DNA from: GCA-2733415 sp049609325
GTDB lineage: Bacteria; Bacteroidota; Bacteroidia; Flavobacteriales; Flavobacteriaceae
Direction: 5' to 3'
Assembly: GCA_049609325.1 (NCBI GenBank)
Contig: JBMYYK010000005.1
Location: forward strand, 12,396 to 76,395
Length of the DNA: 64,000 bases
Made by a program: the position numbers and the translations under genes. Below the pieces are notes generated by a model. The model did no database searches and was not told where the DNA came from. It saw nothing but the letters and a program-made list of their open reading frames with translations. Of the stretch, positions 25,473-33,647 are shown piece by piece. Every line of letters starts with the position of its first letter. Within the stretch, counting starts at the first letter, position 1.

Positions 25473-26864
25473 ATGGATTATTGGCCAATATATATAGTTT
25501 GTTGTCAGTTCATATTTCTAATGATGTATGAATTGCTGTTAAAAAACGAAACATTTTTTAACTGGAATAGAGCATATTTACTGGTAACATCAGCATTAAG
25601 TTTAGTGTTACCTTTTATAAAAATTCCCATATTGTCGCAGGCCATTCCTGAGAGCTATGCCATACGTTTACCTGAAGTACTTATAGGGGGACAAGTAGAA
25701 GAACAAACTCAATTAGCTGAACAGTTAACTCCTGTACTGTTATCTGGCACATCGGTTAATTATTTAGCTTGGTTATGGGGCTTTGGTGCTGTATTGTATA
25801 TAGCTGTGTTAATATACAAATTCTATAGAATTGGGATGTTTAGGTATCATAATATATCTAAAAATGAAAACGGATATACCATTATCACCTTAAAACAATC
25901 TGAAGAGGCTTTTTCGTTTTTGAATGCCATCTATTTAGGCGATCAATTAAATGCCGATCAAAAAGACAGTATTTTAAAGCATGAGAAAGCACATGTAAAA
26001 GGCAAGCATACACTAGATTTACTATGGTTTGAATTGTTAAGAATTATATTTTGGTTCAATCCATTAATTTATATGTATCAGAAAAGAATTACTGAAATAC
26101 ACGAGTTTATTGCTGATAAAAGTGCAGCAAAACATCAAAAAAACTATTACGAAAACTTGTTGTCAAAAACATTTAACATTGCTCAGTTTTCAATAGTCAA
26201 TCAATTTTATTCATCATCATTAATCAAAAAACGAATTATCATGTTAACAAAAAAACAATCAAACAGAATTTTAAAATTAAAGTATGTATTAATTATGCCA
26301 ATTGTAGCAATCATACTTTTGGTGACGTCTTGTGAAACGAATAGTAAACCTGACACCAATCAAAAAACTACAGTTTTAGAAAAAATAGAAGCTTTAAAAG
26401 TATCTATTGCTGAAAATGGAGAAATGACAAAAGAGGAGCAAAAAGCGTTACAGGCCTTATATTTATTGTCGTCAAATAAGAGTGCAATTAAAGAGACGAT
26501 GACCTCTGAAATTTCATTTAAAATGCTGGATCAAGCACCAATTTTTCCAGGTTGTGAAGATTATGACAACTTAGAAGAGTTAAAGCAATGCTTTAGTAAA
26601 AGTATATCACAACATGTAGCTAATAATTTTAATACCAAATTAGCTAAGGATATGAATTTAACTGGGAAACAAAAAATAAGCGTAGCCTTTGAAGTGAGTA
26701 CATCAGGAGAAATTAATAATATTAAGGTAAGAGCAGTAAATGAGGCGCTATCTAATGAAGCAAAGCGAGTAATTAATGCCTTGCCAAAGTTACAACCAGG
26801 TATGCATAATGGTAAAGCAGTAACTGTACCTTATGTATTACCAATTATTTTTGAAGTACAATAA
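25473..26864 (+). CDS. M56-family (BlaR1-like) membrane metallopeptidase fused to a TonB C-terminal domain
   Basis: This 463-residue protein starts 2 bp after the repressor gene. Membrane segments lie near residues 5-20, 35-52, 100-118 and 270-285. The zinc site HEKAH starts at His170 in a cytoplasmic loop, with IHEFIADKSAAKH further on. After the last membrane helix comes LLVTSCE (Cys287) and then a periplasmic region. Residues about 350-463 match a TonB C-terminal domain (VSTSGEINNIKVRAVNEALSNEAKRVI). It lacks the penicillin-binding domain of BlaR1. It probably senses an envelope signal and cleaves the adjacent repressor (inference from the family). Confidence 0.88.
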   Translation: MDYWPIYIVCCQFIFLMMYELLLKNETFFNWNRAYLLVTSALSLVLPFIKIPILSQAIPESYAIRLPEVLIGGQVEEQTQLAEQLTPVLLSGTSVNYLAWLWGFGAVLYIAVLIYKFYRIGMFRYHNISKNENGYTIITLKQSEEAFSFLNAIYLGDQLNADQKDSILKHEKAHVKGKHTLDLLWFELLRIIFWFNPLIYMYQKRITEIHEFIADKSAAKHQKNYYENLLSKTFNIAQFSIVNQFYSSSLIKKRIIMLTKKQSNRILKLKYVLIMPIVAIILLVTSCETNSKPDTNQKTTVLEKIEALKVSIAENGEMTKEEQKALQALYLLSSNKSAIKETMTSEISFKMLDQAPIFPGCEDYDNLEELKQCFSKSISQHVANNFNTKLAKDMNLTGKQKISVAFEVSTSGEINNIKVRAVNEALSNEAKRVINALPKLQPGMHNGKAVTVPYVLPIIFEVQ

Positions 26865-26874
26865 AATAGTTATT

Positions 26875-26903
26875 AGTGGCTGTAAATGTTTTTTACAGTC
26901 ACT
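26875..26903 (+). terminator. possible weak terminator after the M56-TonB gene
   Basis: AGTGGCTGTAAA and TTTACAGTCACT pair with one mismatch. No strong T tract follows, so termination may be partial. Confidence 0.35.
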
Positions 26904-26922
26904 GATTTTAAAGGTTTTAGAC

Positions 26923-26953
26923 TTGTAGTACATATTGTAAGGTTATAATTTTG
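26923..26953 (+). promoter_or_regulatory. promoter of the TonB-domain lipoprotein gene (TTG-N20-TAATTTTG)
   Basis: TTG at 26923-26925 and TAATTTTG at 26946-26953 are 20 bp apart, a full consensus match 25 bp before the TTG start codon. Confidence 0.6.
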
Positions 26954-26978
26954 TATTTTTCCAGTTTAAAACGTACAC

Positions 26979-27503
26979 TTGAAATTATACTGTTACATAT
27001 TAGGATTACTATTACTGTGTTCTTGTAATTATTTTGAAAATAAAAAGATTTACGCAACAGATGATTTAGTTCAAGAAAAGTTGCGTGAGTTGGATAAAGC
27101 ATCAGTAGATAAATATCCAGTGTTTAAAAGTTGTGAAACTGAAAATAGTGATAAAACAACAGAAAAAGAATGTTTTGTTACAACGTTGAGTCAGTATATC
27201 ACAAGGTCTTTATCTGCGCAAAATTTAATTTTAGATGATGAATTAGATGTTAGTTTTCAAGTCATTATTCAAGTCACAAATGAAGGAGAAGTTGCTGTTT
27301 TAGAGCTGCTTCACATGCAAGATTTATATCAGAAAATTCCTAATATAGAAGAGCTTGTAAAACAGAGTATCAAAAAACTACCAGAAATAATGCCAGCCTA
27401 TAAGCAAACAAAATCAGGAGATTTTATTGCTGTTAATACAAAGTTTAAGATACCCGTTAGAGTTCTTGGAAAATTGACTAATGAAGACGAATTAGTTCAG
27501 TGA
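26979..27503 (+). CDS. small lipoprotein with TonB-C-like domain
   Basis: This 174-residue protein starts with TTG; no ATG would keep the signal sequence. The signal ends in LLLLCSC, a lipobox, so it is probably lipid-anchored. The rest resembles the last third of the upstream M56-TonB protein: PVFKSCETEN with ECFVTTLSQYITRSL matches FPGCEDYDN with QCFSKSISQHVANNF, and both continue into a beta-strand pattern with a final PVR/PYV segment. It may be a paralogue of the sensor's periplasmic domain. It has its own promoter. The function is unknown. Confidence 0.7.
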   Translation: MKLYCYILGLLLLCSCNYFENKKIYATDDLVQEKLRELDKASVDKYPVFKSCETENSDKTTEKECFVTTLSQYITRSLSAQNLILDDELDVSFQVIIQVTNEGEVAVLELLHMQDLYQKIPNIEELVKQSIKKLPEIMPAYKQTKSGDFIAVNTKFKIPVRVLGKLTNEDELVQ

Positions 27504-27510
27504 TTTGAGA

Positions 27511-27567
27511 ATATACAACATATAAAAAGGGCAATATCAGATATTGCCCTTTTTATATGTTGTATAT
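27511..27567. terminator. very long perfect bidirectional terminator
   Basis: Two perfect 27-bp arms (27511-27537 and 27541-27567) surround a 3-base centre CAG. The core AAAAAGGGCAATAT and its complement give T runs on both strands. It lies between converging genes. Confidence 0.92.
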
Positions 27568-27572
27568 ATAGT

Positions 27573-28448
27573 TTATAAGTTCAGTTTATAACCAATTCTA
27601 AAATCCATAGGCGTGTTGCCTTGGTTTTCAAAGTTAACTAAAGCCGCCAATTCATTAGCAGATAAAGTGATATAACCGTTACCTAATTTGATGTCTGCTC
27701 CTAAACCTAAAATTACTGGTGCATCTAAAGCAGAGCCAGAGTCTTTATGAGTAGTGACCAAACCTCCTGAAACAGTTGCGTATTCTGTTTGTGTAAATGT
27801 ATAGGTTGCTAAAGTTACTTGTGGGTAAAGTGAAAATGCGTCTTTGTTTAACACTCTAAAACGGTAATGTATTCCGAATTGACTTGAGGCGTATTTAAAG
27901 TCATCAGCTTTTAAACTTTGTTTAAATCCTAAAGCAATTGAATGGCGTGTTCTTTTTTCGTCATACACTTCAATTTCTGCACCGAACACAGGCACAAAAA
28001 CATTATCAGGATTTCTTACAAACGGGTTGTTAGACATTCCGGCAAAAGCACCAAGTCGTGTTTTAGCTTTCGGACGTTCAGCTTGTAATTTATAGTCCAT
28101 GTCAGAAGCTTTATTGTATTTGTCAACAAATGTTTTTAAGCTGTCTAAAGTTAGGTTTACATCAGCCACAGCTATAGGCGCATCAGCGGTTAAAATGCTC
28201 AATATTTCTTTATACTCAGCTTGGTATGTTCCATTATCATCTTTTGTATTGGTCAATTCTGTTACAGTATCATCTTTTTTAATAAAATAACGAAATTGTC
28301 CATCAATAACTGTGTGAAACAGGGAAGCATTTCCAGTAATATCTTCTGTTAGTTGTACTTCTTTACCATCCACATTATGTATCATTTGTGCTTGTGAAGT
28401 TGCGCTTAAAAATAAGGCAAATACTACTATAGTAAGGATTTTATTCAT
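27573..28448 (-). CDS. outer-membrane beta-barrel protein with signal peptide
   Basis: This 291-residue protein has a signal peptide (MNKILTIVVFALFLSATSQA). Residues 22-125 are a mixed periplasmic-type region. Residues about 130-291 show alternating amphipathic strands (RTRHSIALGFKQSL, GIHYRFRVL, YPQVTLATYTF) and end in FRIGYKLNL, typical of a small barrel. I do not recognise a named family. It is transcribed alone and ends at the long two-way terminator. Confidence 0.7.
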   Translation of the reverse strand: MNKILTIVVFALFLSATSQAQMIHNVDGKEVQLTEDITGNASLFHTVIDGQFRYFIKKDDTVTELTNTKDDNGTYQAEYKEILSILTADAPIAVADVNLTLDSLKTFVDKYNKASDMDYKLQAERPKAKTRLGAFAGMSNNPFVRNPDNVFVPVFGAEIEVYDEKRTRHSIALGFKQSLKADDFKYASSQFGIHYRFRVLNKDAFSLYPQVTLATYTFTQTEYATVSGGLVTTHKDSGSALDAPVILGLGADIKLGNGYITLSANELAALVNFENQGNTPMDFRIGYKLNL

Positions 28449-28536
28449 TGAAATAAAATTTATGTTTTTTATTAAGTCCCTTCATTTTTTGAGGAATTTT
28501 GATAAAAGTAAACAATATATTTTTAATAGAAATAGA

Positions 28537-29658
28537 TTACTTCTTAAAAGCCCTGCCTTTCCATTCAAAAGTTGTCATTAAACTACTTATAGCAATGAAT
28601 GATGTGAATAATGGGTAGTATAGTACGGTTTTTATATAGGCCGTATTACTGATGTGTTGTTGATAAATATGTGCAGTGTTGTAGATTAGAATTGTATCAA
28701 TAACTAGTTTCAAGCAAATCATCCAAATAAAATAGAAGTTGAAAAAACCCATGAAAAGTGCAAGTATTGATAAAACATTTGCAAAAAACACTATGACACC
28801 TACTATTTTAGTGAATGAATTTTTAAAATGAGTAGCTTTCGCTGCCCATCGTTTACGCTGATTAACCAGTTCAGCCCAAGTACGTGTAGGTAATGTGGTT
28901 ACTAAAGCGTTTTGGTCTTTTAGAAACAATACGTTTTCTCGGTCATAACTCATGAAGTTTTCTAATAAAAACACATCATCACCACTAGCAATTGAGTTAT
29001 TGTTTTCAAACCCGTTGAGTTGTAAAAACACATCTTTTTTATATCCCAAGTTTGCGCCATTTGCCATAAAGGGTTGTCCTATACCAAATCCACCCATAGT
29101 AGCGCCTTGCATGCTTAAAAAATCAATGAGTTGAAATTGTTCTAAAAAGCTAGTGTTGCTCTTAATACTAACAGGCCCAACAATCATATTTGGGTCTTTA
29201 GCATTTATACAATTTGAATAGCTTATTAACCAATGTGCAGGAAGTTCACAATCGGCATCTGTGCAAATAATCCAGTTGTAAGTAGCGTTTTCTATCGCAG
29301 TACTAATGGCATCTTTTTTTGGTGAATTAGATTGACGATTGTTATTGATGACGTTTATAGTTATATCTGTATGCAGCTGTTTGAACGCAGTAATAATTTC
29401 TACGGATGTATCAGTTGAATCATCGTTAACTAAAATGACTTCAAATAGTGAGGTGTTGTAGTGTAATTCCAAAATTGATTTGAGTAAATTTGGCAAGTTG
29501 TCAGCTTCATTTCTAAACGGAATAACTACTGAGAAAGAAACACAGTCATGGTGTTCTTGATACTTACTATTTAAACGAAAAAGTCCTAGGATAAACCCAA
29601 AAATTAATAGAAAATAACTTCCTATAATAAACAAACAGATAAAGACAATAAGCATCAT
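28537..29658 (-). CDS. membrane-associated family 2 glycosyltransferase
   Basis: This 373-residue protein has an N-terminal membrane segment, then a GT2 catalytic domain: SVVIPFRNEADNLP, the nucleotide-binding VNDDSTD, the metal-binding CTDADCELP and the acceptor motif QRKRW. Three hydrophobic segments follow near the C-terminus. It should add sugars from a nucleotide donor to a lipid or polysaccharide acceptor at the inner face of the membrane. Its start overlaps the stop of the UPF0104 gene by 4 bp, so the two are coupled and may act in one glycolipid pathway (inference). Confidence 0.88.
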   Translation of the reverse strand: MMLIVFICLFIIGSYFLLIFGFILGLFRLNSKYQEHHDCVSFSVVIPFRNEADNLPNLLKSILELHYNTSLFEVILVNDDSTDTSVEIITAFKQLHTDITINVINNNRQSNSPKKDAISTAIENATYNWIICTDADCELPAHWLISYSNCINAKDPNMIVGPVSIKSNTSFLEQFQLIDFLSMQGATMGGFGIGQPFMANGANLGYKKDVFLQLNGFENNNSIASGDDVFLLENFMSYDRENVLFLKDQNALVTTLPTRTWAELVNQRKRWAAKATHFKNSFTKIVGVIVFFANVLSILALFMGFFNFYFIWMICLKLVIDTILIYNTAHIYQQHISNTAYIKTVLYYPLFTSFIAISSLMTTFEWKGRAFKK

Positions 29659-30635
29659 TCTTCTTCTGGGAATTTAAAATTTAGTACAGAGTAGCTGCCC
29701 AATAGAGCCGGTAATGCAAAATTTAATATCCACATTAATGTTGTGCAAGCAATAATAGTTAGTTCATTTGCATTAGAAAAGCTAAATAACCACACAGCGA
29801 TACTACTCTTAATGGCAACATCAAAAATAAATACTGTGGGGATTATAGATGCTAAAATATACATGCTTGAAATAAAAGCCATAGCATCAATATAATCAAT
29901 TTCTACTCCTAATAACCAAATTAAAATATAGAATTGATTTGAAAAACATAGGTATCTTAATAGAGATAGAGTAAAGGATACAACTAATGTTTTAAATTTT
30001 AAGGATGTGACAAATTGGTTTAATTTTTTAAATGAATAGCCTTTTATACTAAAGTCTGTTTTTGATAAATATTGTGTGTAAAAGATGACACATACTAAAA
30101 GCACACTAACAACACTTAGTAGATTTATGTAGGACACAGGTAGCTTGTATGCGTAAATAACATAAGTAAGCCCTATACAACCAAAAAGGAGAGTGCAGAT
30201 TAATTGAGATAGATTGCCTATAAAATTTAATCCAACAATTTTTTTTCTGAGTGATTTTTTATAGTAAATGGCTTTTGCACCATATTCGCCAATTCTATTT
30301 GGAGTTATAATTGAAGCGGTTAATGCACCTAAAGATTGTTCTGTAGCTTCAAGTAATGAAATACGAGTAATTTGAGTTGTAAGATACTGCCATTTTAAAC
30401 TTTCTAAAAACCAATTAAGACCACTAAAACAAAGTAATAATACGATGTTTTTTACAGTGATAATACGGTGTTTGGTAATATGGTGATATAGGTTTTCAAT
30501 GTCTTGAACGCCATTTTGAGTAAGCTTACGATAGATAAAAAGTAGTGCTGCACAAACAAGAGTGATCTTTACTAATACCGTAGAAATTTGTTTGATAGTA
30601 GAGAGTGAAAACTCTGTGCTTTTGTGCTTGCTCAT
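29655..30635 (-). CDS. UPF0104/lysylphosphatidylglycerol-synthase-type membrane protein
   Basis: This 326-residue protein has about eight membrane segments and the family landmark ITPNRIGEYGAKAIYY (about residues 111-126). Only the membrane (flippase-like) part of the MprF/AglD fold is present, without an aminoacyl-transfer domain. Such proteins often accompany glycosyltransferases and may move lipids. The gene is coupled to the GT2 gene. A second UPF0104 protein is encoded at 57310. Confidence 0.78.
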   Translation of the reverse strand: MSKHKSTEFSLSTIKQISTVLVKITLVCAALLFIYRKLTQNGVQDIENLYHHITKHRIITVKNIVLLLCFSGLNWFLESLKWQYLTTQITRISLLEATEQSLGALTASIITPNRIGEYGAKAIYYKKSLRKKIVGLNFIGNLSQLICTLLFGCIGLTYVIYAYKLPVSYINLLSVVSVLLVCVIFYTQYLSKTDFSIKGYSFKKLNQFVTSLKFKTLVVSFTLSLLRYLCFSNQFYILIWLLGVEIDYIDAMAFISSMYILASIIPTVFIFDVAIKSSIAVWLFSFSNANELTIIACTTLMWILNFALPALLGSYSVLNFKFPEEE

Positions 30636-30690
30636 TAGTTTTTTAGTAAGTTTGTGCTTAAGCAGTTCGCAAATTATAAAATTTATACCG

Positions 30691-31329
30691 ATGAACAGAT
30701 TTATAGCACTACTATTCTTTATTGTCTTGTCAAATTTAGCTACAGCTCAAACCCTAACCATAGATTTAGGTATAGGAGTCAATAGCCCTTCAGATGATTT
30801 TGTAACACCTTATGCCGCAAAACCTATCAATGGCTTAACTGTTGACGCAGGAATACGTTACATGTTTAAAAAGAAGTTAGGGGTAAAGGCAGATGTAGGG
30901 TTTAATCGTTATGGTCATGATGATGATTCACCAGAATTTAAGGCCAATTACACACGTGTAAATTTACAAGCCTATTACAATGTATGGGATCATTTGTATG
31001 ATTTTCAAATTCCGTTACCAGAGCGTTTAGGGGTATTCATACACGCTGGGCCAGGAATGGCTTTTATAAAACCATTAAGTGAACCTAATTTAAATAACAC
31101 AAGTAGTAATTTTAACGTGATGGCTGGTTTGGCAATTCATTACGGAATTTCTGATCGTGTATCTGTATATGTAGATGGTTCTAATATGTTTAATATGGGT
31201 CAAAAAACCGCATATGAAGGCACAGTATTAGCAGATAAGATAAATACAACAATGCTTAATTTTACTTTTGGCGTGAGTATTTCTATCAATTCAGATTGCT
31301 ATTTCTGTGAAAAACCAGAAATGGAATAA
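30691..31329 (+). CDS. outer-membrane beta-barrel protein (OmpA-barrel-like)
   Basis: The frame is open from 30562, overlapping the divergent gene, but the ATG at 30691 starts a proper signal peptide (MNRFIALLFFIVLSNLATA), so I use it, giving 212 residues. The mature protein has regular barrel strands (YMFKKKLGVKADVGFNRYG, FNVMAGLAIHYGI, TTMLNFTFGVSISI). A cysteine pair CYFC lies close to the C-terminus. The short spacing to ruvC (19 bp) suggests co-transcription. Confidence 0.72.
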   Translation: MNRFIALLFFIVLSNLATAQTLTIDLGIGVNSPSDDFVTPYAAKPINGLTVDAGIRYMFKKKLGVKADVGFNRYGHDDDSPEFKANYTRVNLQAYYNVWDHLYDFQIPLPERLGVFIHAGPGMAFIKPLSEPNLNNTSSNFNVMAGLAIHYGISDRVSVYVDGSNMFNMGQKTAYEGTVLADKINTTMLNFTFGVSISINSDCYFCEKPEME

Positions 31330-31348
31330 CTAATTTGATAGCAAAATA

Positions 31349-31903
31349 GTGAATAGAGAAAAAATCATATTAGGTATAGACCCAGGAACTACAATTATGG
31401 GTTTTGGCCTTATTAAAGTTTCAAATAATAAGATGGAGTTTTTGCAAATGAATGAATTGCTTTTGCAAAAACACAAAGATCCTTATGTGAAATTAAAATT
31501 GATTTTTGAACGCACTATTGAGCTAATAGATACCTATCATCCTGATGAAATGGCATTAGAAGCTCCATTTTTTGGTGTCAATGTACAGTCGATGTTAAAA
31601 TTAGGTAGAGCGCAAGGCGTGGCGATGGCAGCAGGATTGTCAAGACAAATTCCTGTAACAGAATATGCACCAAAAAAAATAAAGATGGCAATTACCGGTA
31701 GTGGTAACGCCAGTAAAGAGCAAGTGGCTGGGATGTTAAAAAGCTTATTGAACTTGAAAACGCTTCCTAAAAATTTAGATGCTACAGATGGTTTAGCAGC
31801 TGCAGTTTGTCATCATTTCAATTCTGGAAAATCTACTACACAAAAAACTTACGGAAGTTGGGCTAGTTTTGTGAATCAAAATCAAAATAGAGTTAAAAAA
31901 TAG
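31349..31903 (+). CDS. ruvC: crossover junction endodeoxyribonuclease RuvC
   Basis: RuvC resolves Holliday junctions at the end of homologous recombination. The acidic active-site residues are visible: Asp11 in LGIDPGTT, a Glu in EMALEAPFFG (about 70), and two Asp in NLDATDGLAAAVCHH (about 141-155). The length of 184 residues fits. The start codon is GTG. The gene begins a ruvC-yfiT-hemW run, with the following start directly at its stop. Confidence 0.96.
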   Translation: MNREKIILGIDPGTTIMGFGLIKVSNNKMEFLQMNELLLQKHKDPYVKLKLIFERTIELIDTYHPDEMALEAPFFGVNVQSMLKLGRAQGVAMAAGLSRQIPVTEYAPKKIKMAITGSGNASKEQVAGMLKSLLNLKTLPKNLDATDGLAAAVCHHFNSGKSTTQKTYGSWASFVNQNQNRVKK

Positions 31904-31909
31904 TTGGAA

Positions 31910-32443
31910 ATGTTAGACCTTGAAAGCTTAAAATATCCAGTAGGACAGTTTGCTATGCCAAACGTAACAACGACCGCTGAGGTTAAAAATTGGATAACCA
32001 CAATTGAGAACTTTCCAACAGATATATCTGATGAAGTGTTACACCTGACTTCAAGAGAGTTGGAATACAGATACAGACCAGAAGGGTGGACTATCAAACA
32101 AGTAATTAATCATTGCATTGATAGTCATATGAATAGCATTGTTCGGTTTAAATTGGCATTAACAGAATCTTGTCCAACCATAAAACCATATGAAGAAGCT
32201 GCTTGGGCAGAGTTGTCAGATACATTAGAGTATTCGGTTGAAGATAGCTTAATGTTACTAAAGCACATTCATAAACGGTGGTGTTTTTTACTAAAAAGCT
32301 TAAGTAACGATGACTTAGAAAAGGTATTTGTACATCCAGAGCATAATGACCAAGTGACGTTAAAGGAAAATATAGGAATTTATGCATGGCATTGCCAACA
32401 TCATTTACAACATATTATTAATGCCAAAACCATGAAATATTAA
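31910..32443 (+). CDS. YfiT/DinB-type putative metal-dependent hydrolase
   Basis: This four-helix protein of the DinB/YfiT fold has 177 residues from the ATG at 31910; a TTG two codons earlier abuts the ruvC stop and is an alternative start. Expected metal-binding His positions are seen in WTIKQVINHCIDSH (about 63-76) and WHCQHHLQHI near the C-terminus. In Firmicutes the family includes bacillithiol S-transferases, and the thiol used in Bacteroidetes members is not known to me. It sits between ruvC and hemW with no gaps. Confidence 0.78.
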   Translation: MLDLESLKYPVGQFAMPNVTTTAEVKNWITTIENFPTDISDEVLHLTSRELEYRYRPEGWTIKQVINHCIDSHMNSIVRFKLALTESCPTIKPYEEAAWAELSDTLEYSVEDSLMLLKHIHKRWCFLLKSLSNDDLEKVFVHPEHNDQVTLKENIGIYAWHCQHHLQHIINAKTMKY

Positions 32444-33589
32444 TTGGGAGGTATTTACTTACATATTCCGTTTTGTAAACAAGCTTGTTATTATTGCGAT
32501 TTTCATTTTTCAACATCTTTAGCAAAGAAAACCACTATGGTTAATGCTATTGCTAAAGAATTGGAATTGCGAAAAAAAGAAGTGTCAGAACCTATTGAAA
32601 CCATATATTTTGGAGGAGGTACACCCTCAATTTTATCAATTGAAGAACTACAATTTTTGATAAAAACCATATATGATTTGTTTGAAGTTTGTGACCATCC
32701 TGAAATAACTTTAGAAGCAAATCCTGATGATTTAGTACCGCAAATGTCATCTCAAGAAGATTCAATATTTAAACAATACAGAGCAATAGGCATAAACAGG
32801 TTAAGTATCGGAATTCAATCATTTTTTAATGACGATTTGAAAATGATGAACAGAGCTCATAATGCAGATGAAGCCACACGATGTTTAACTGAAGCCACCC
32901 GTTTTTTTGATAATATTACTATAGATCTGATTTATGGTATGCCGAAAATGACCAATGACAAATGGGTTAAAAACATAGAAAAAGCGTTAAGTTTTGGGGT
33001 ACCACATATTTCAAGTTATGCACTAACGGTTGAACCAAAAACTGCACTAGAGCGTTTTATAAAAAAAGGGACAATTACTGCCCCTCAAGATGATGTAGCT
33101 CATGAGCATTTTCAGCTATTGGTAAACACACTTACAGCACATGGTTTTGTACATTATGAACTTTCTAATTTTGGGAAACCAAATTATTTTTCAAAACACA
33201 ACACCTCATATTGGTTAGGGAAATCCTATATAGGAGTTGGGCCATCTGCGCATTCTTATAACGGTAAGGAACGCGCATGGAATGTTGCAAATAACGTACA
33301 GTACATTAAAAATATACAGAGCAACACTCTTGCTATTAGCAGAGAAACGTTAAGTGTACAGGACTGTTATAATGAATACATCATGACGGGTTTGAGAACC
33401 ATTTACGGTGTGTCTTTGCAAAAAATTAAATCGGAATTTGGGCAACTGGTTTACCAACACCTCATAAAATCATCAAAAAAGTATATTGACCAACAGTTAT
33501 TATGTGTTGATGATAACAAACTACTCACCACAGCACAAGGTAAATTTTTGTGTGACGGTATTGCGTCAGATTTGTTTTTAATAGATTGA
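32444..33589 (+). CDS. hemW: radical SAM heme chaperone HemW (coproporphyrinogen oxidase-like)
   Basis: This 381-residue radical SAM protein has its cluster cysteines at 11, 15 and 18 (HIPFCKQACYYCDFHF). The GGGTPS SAM-binding block and the EANPDD and SIGIQSF blocks place it with HemW rather than HemN, which has an N-terminal extension. HemW binds heme and is thought to deliver it to proteins. The start is TTG at 32444, directly after the previous stop (TAATTG), and reads MGGIYLHIPFC, matching the usual N-terminus. Confidence 0.92.
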   Translation: MGGIYLHIPFCKQACYYCDFHFSTSLAKKTTMVNAIAKELELRKKEVSEPIETIYFGGGTPSILSIEELQFLIKTIYDLFEVCDHPEITLEANPDDLVPQMSSQEDSIFKQYRAIGINRLSIGIQSFFNDDLKMMNRAHNADEATRCLTEATRFFDNITIDLIYGMPKMTNDKWVKNIEKALSFGVPHISSYALTVEPKTALERFIKKGTITAPQDDVAHEHFQLLVNTLTAHGFVHYELSNFGKPNYFSKHNTSYWLGKSYIGVGPSAHSYNGKERAWNVANNVQYIKNIQSNTLAISRETLSVQDCYNEYIMTGLRTIYGVSLQKIKSEFGQLVYQHLIKSSKKYIDQQLLCVDDNKLLTTAQGKFLCDGIASDLFLID

Positions 33590-33647
33590 TATATAGTTTA
33601 TTGGTGCTTTTTTTGTAACTTGTAAAGACACCCGAAAAGTATGTTTG

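Noticed and set aside
30562..30690. N-terminal extension of the barrel protein before ruvC.
   Set aside because: It overlaps the start of the divergent UPF0104 gene and would bury the signal peptide that begins at 30691.
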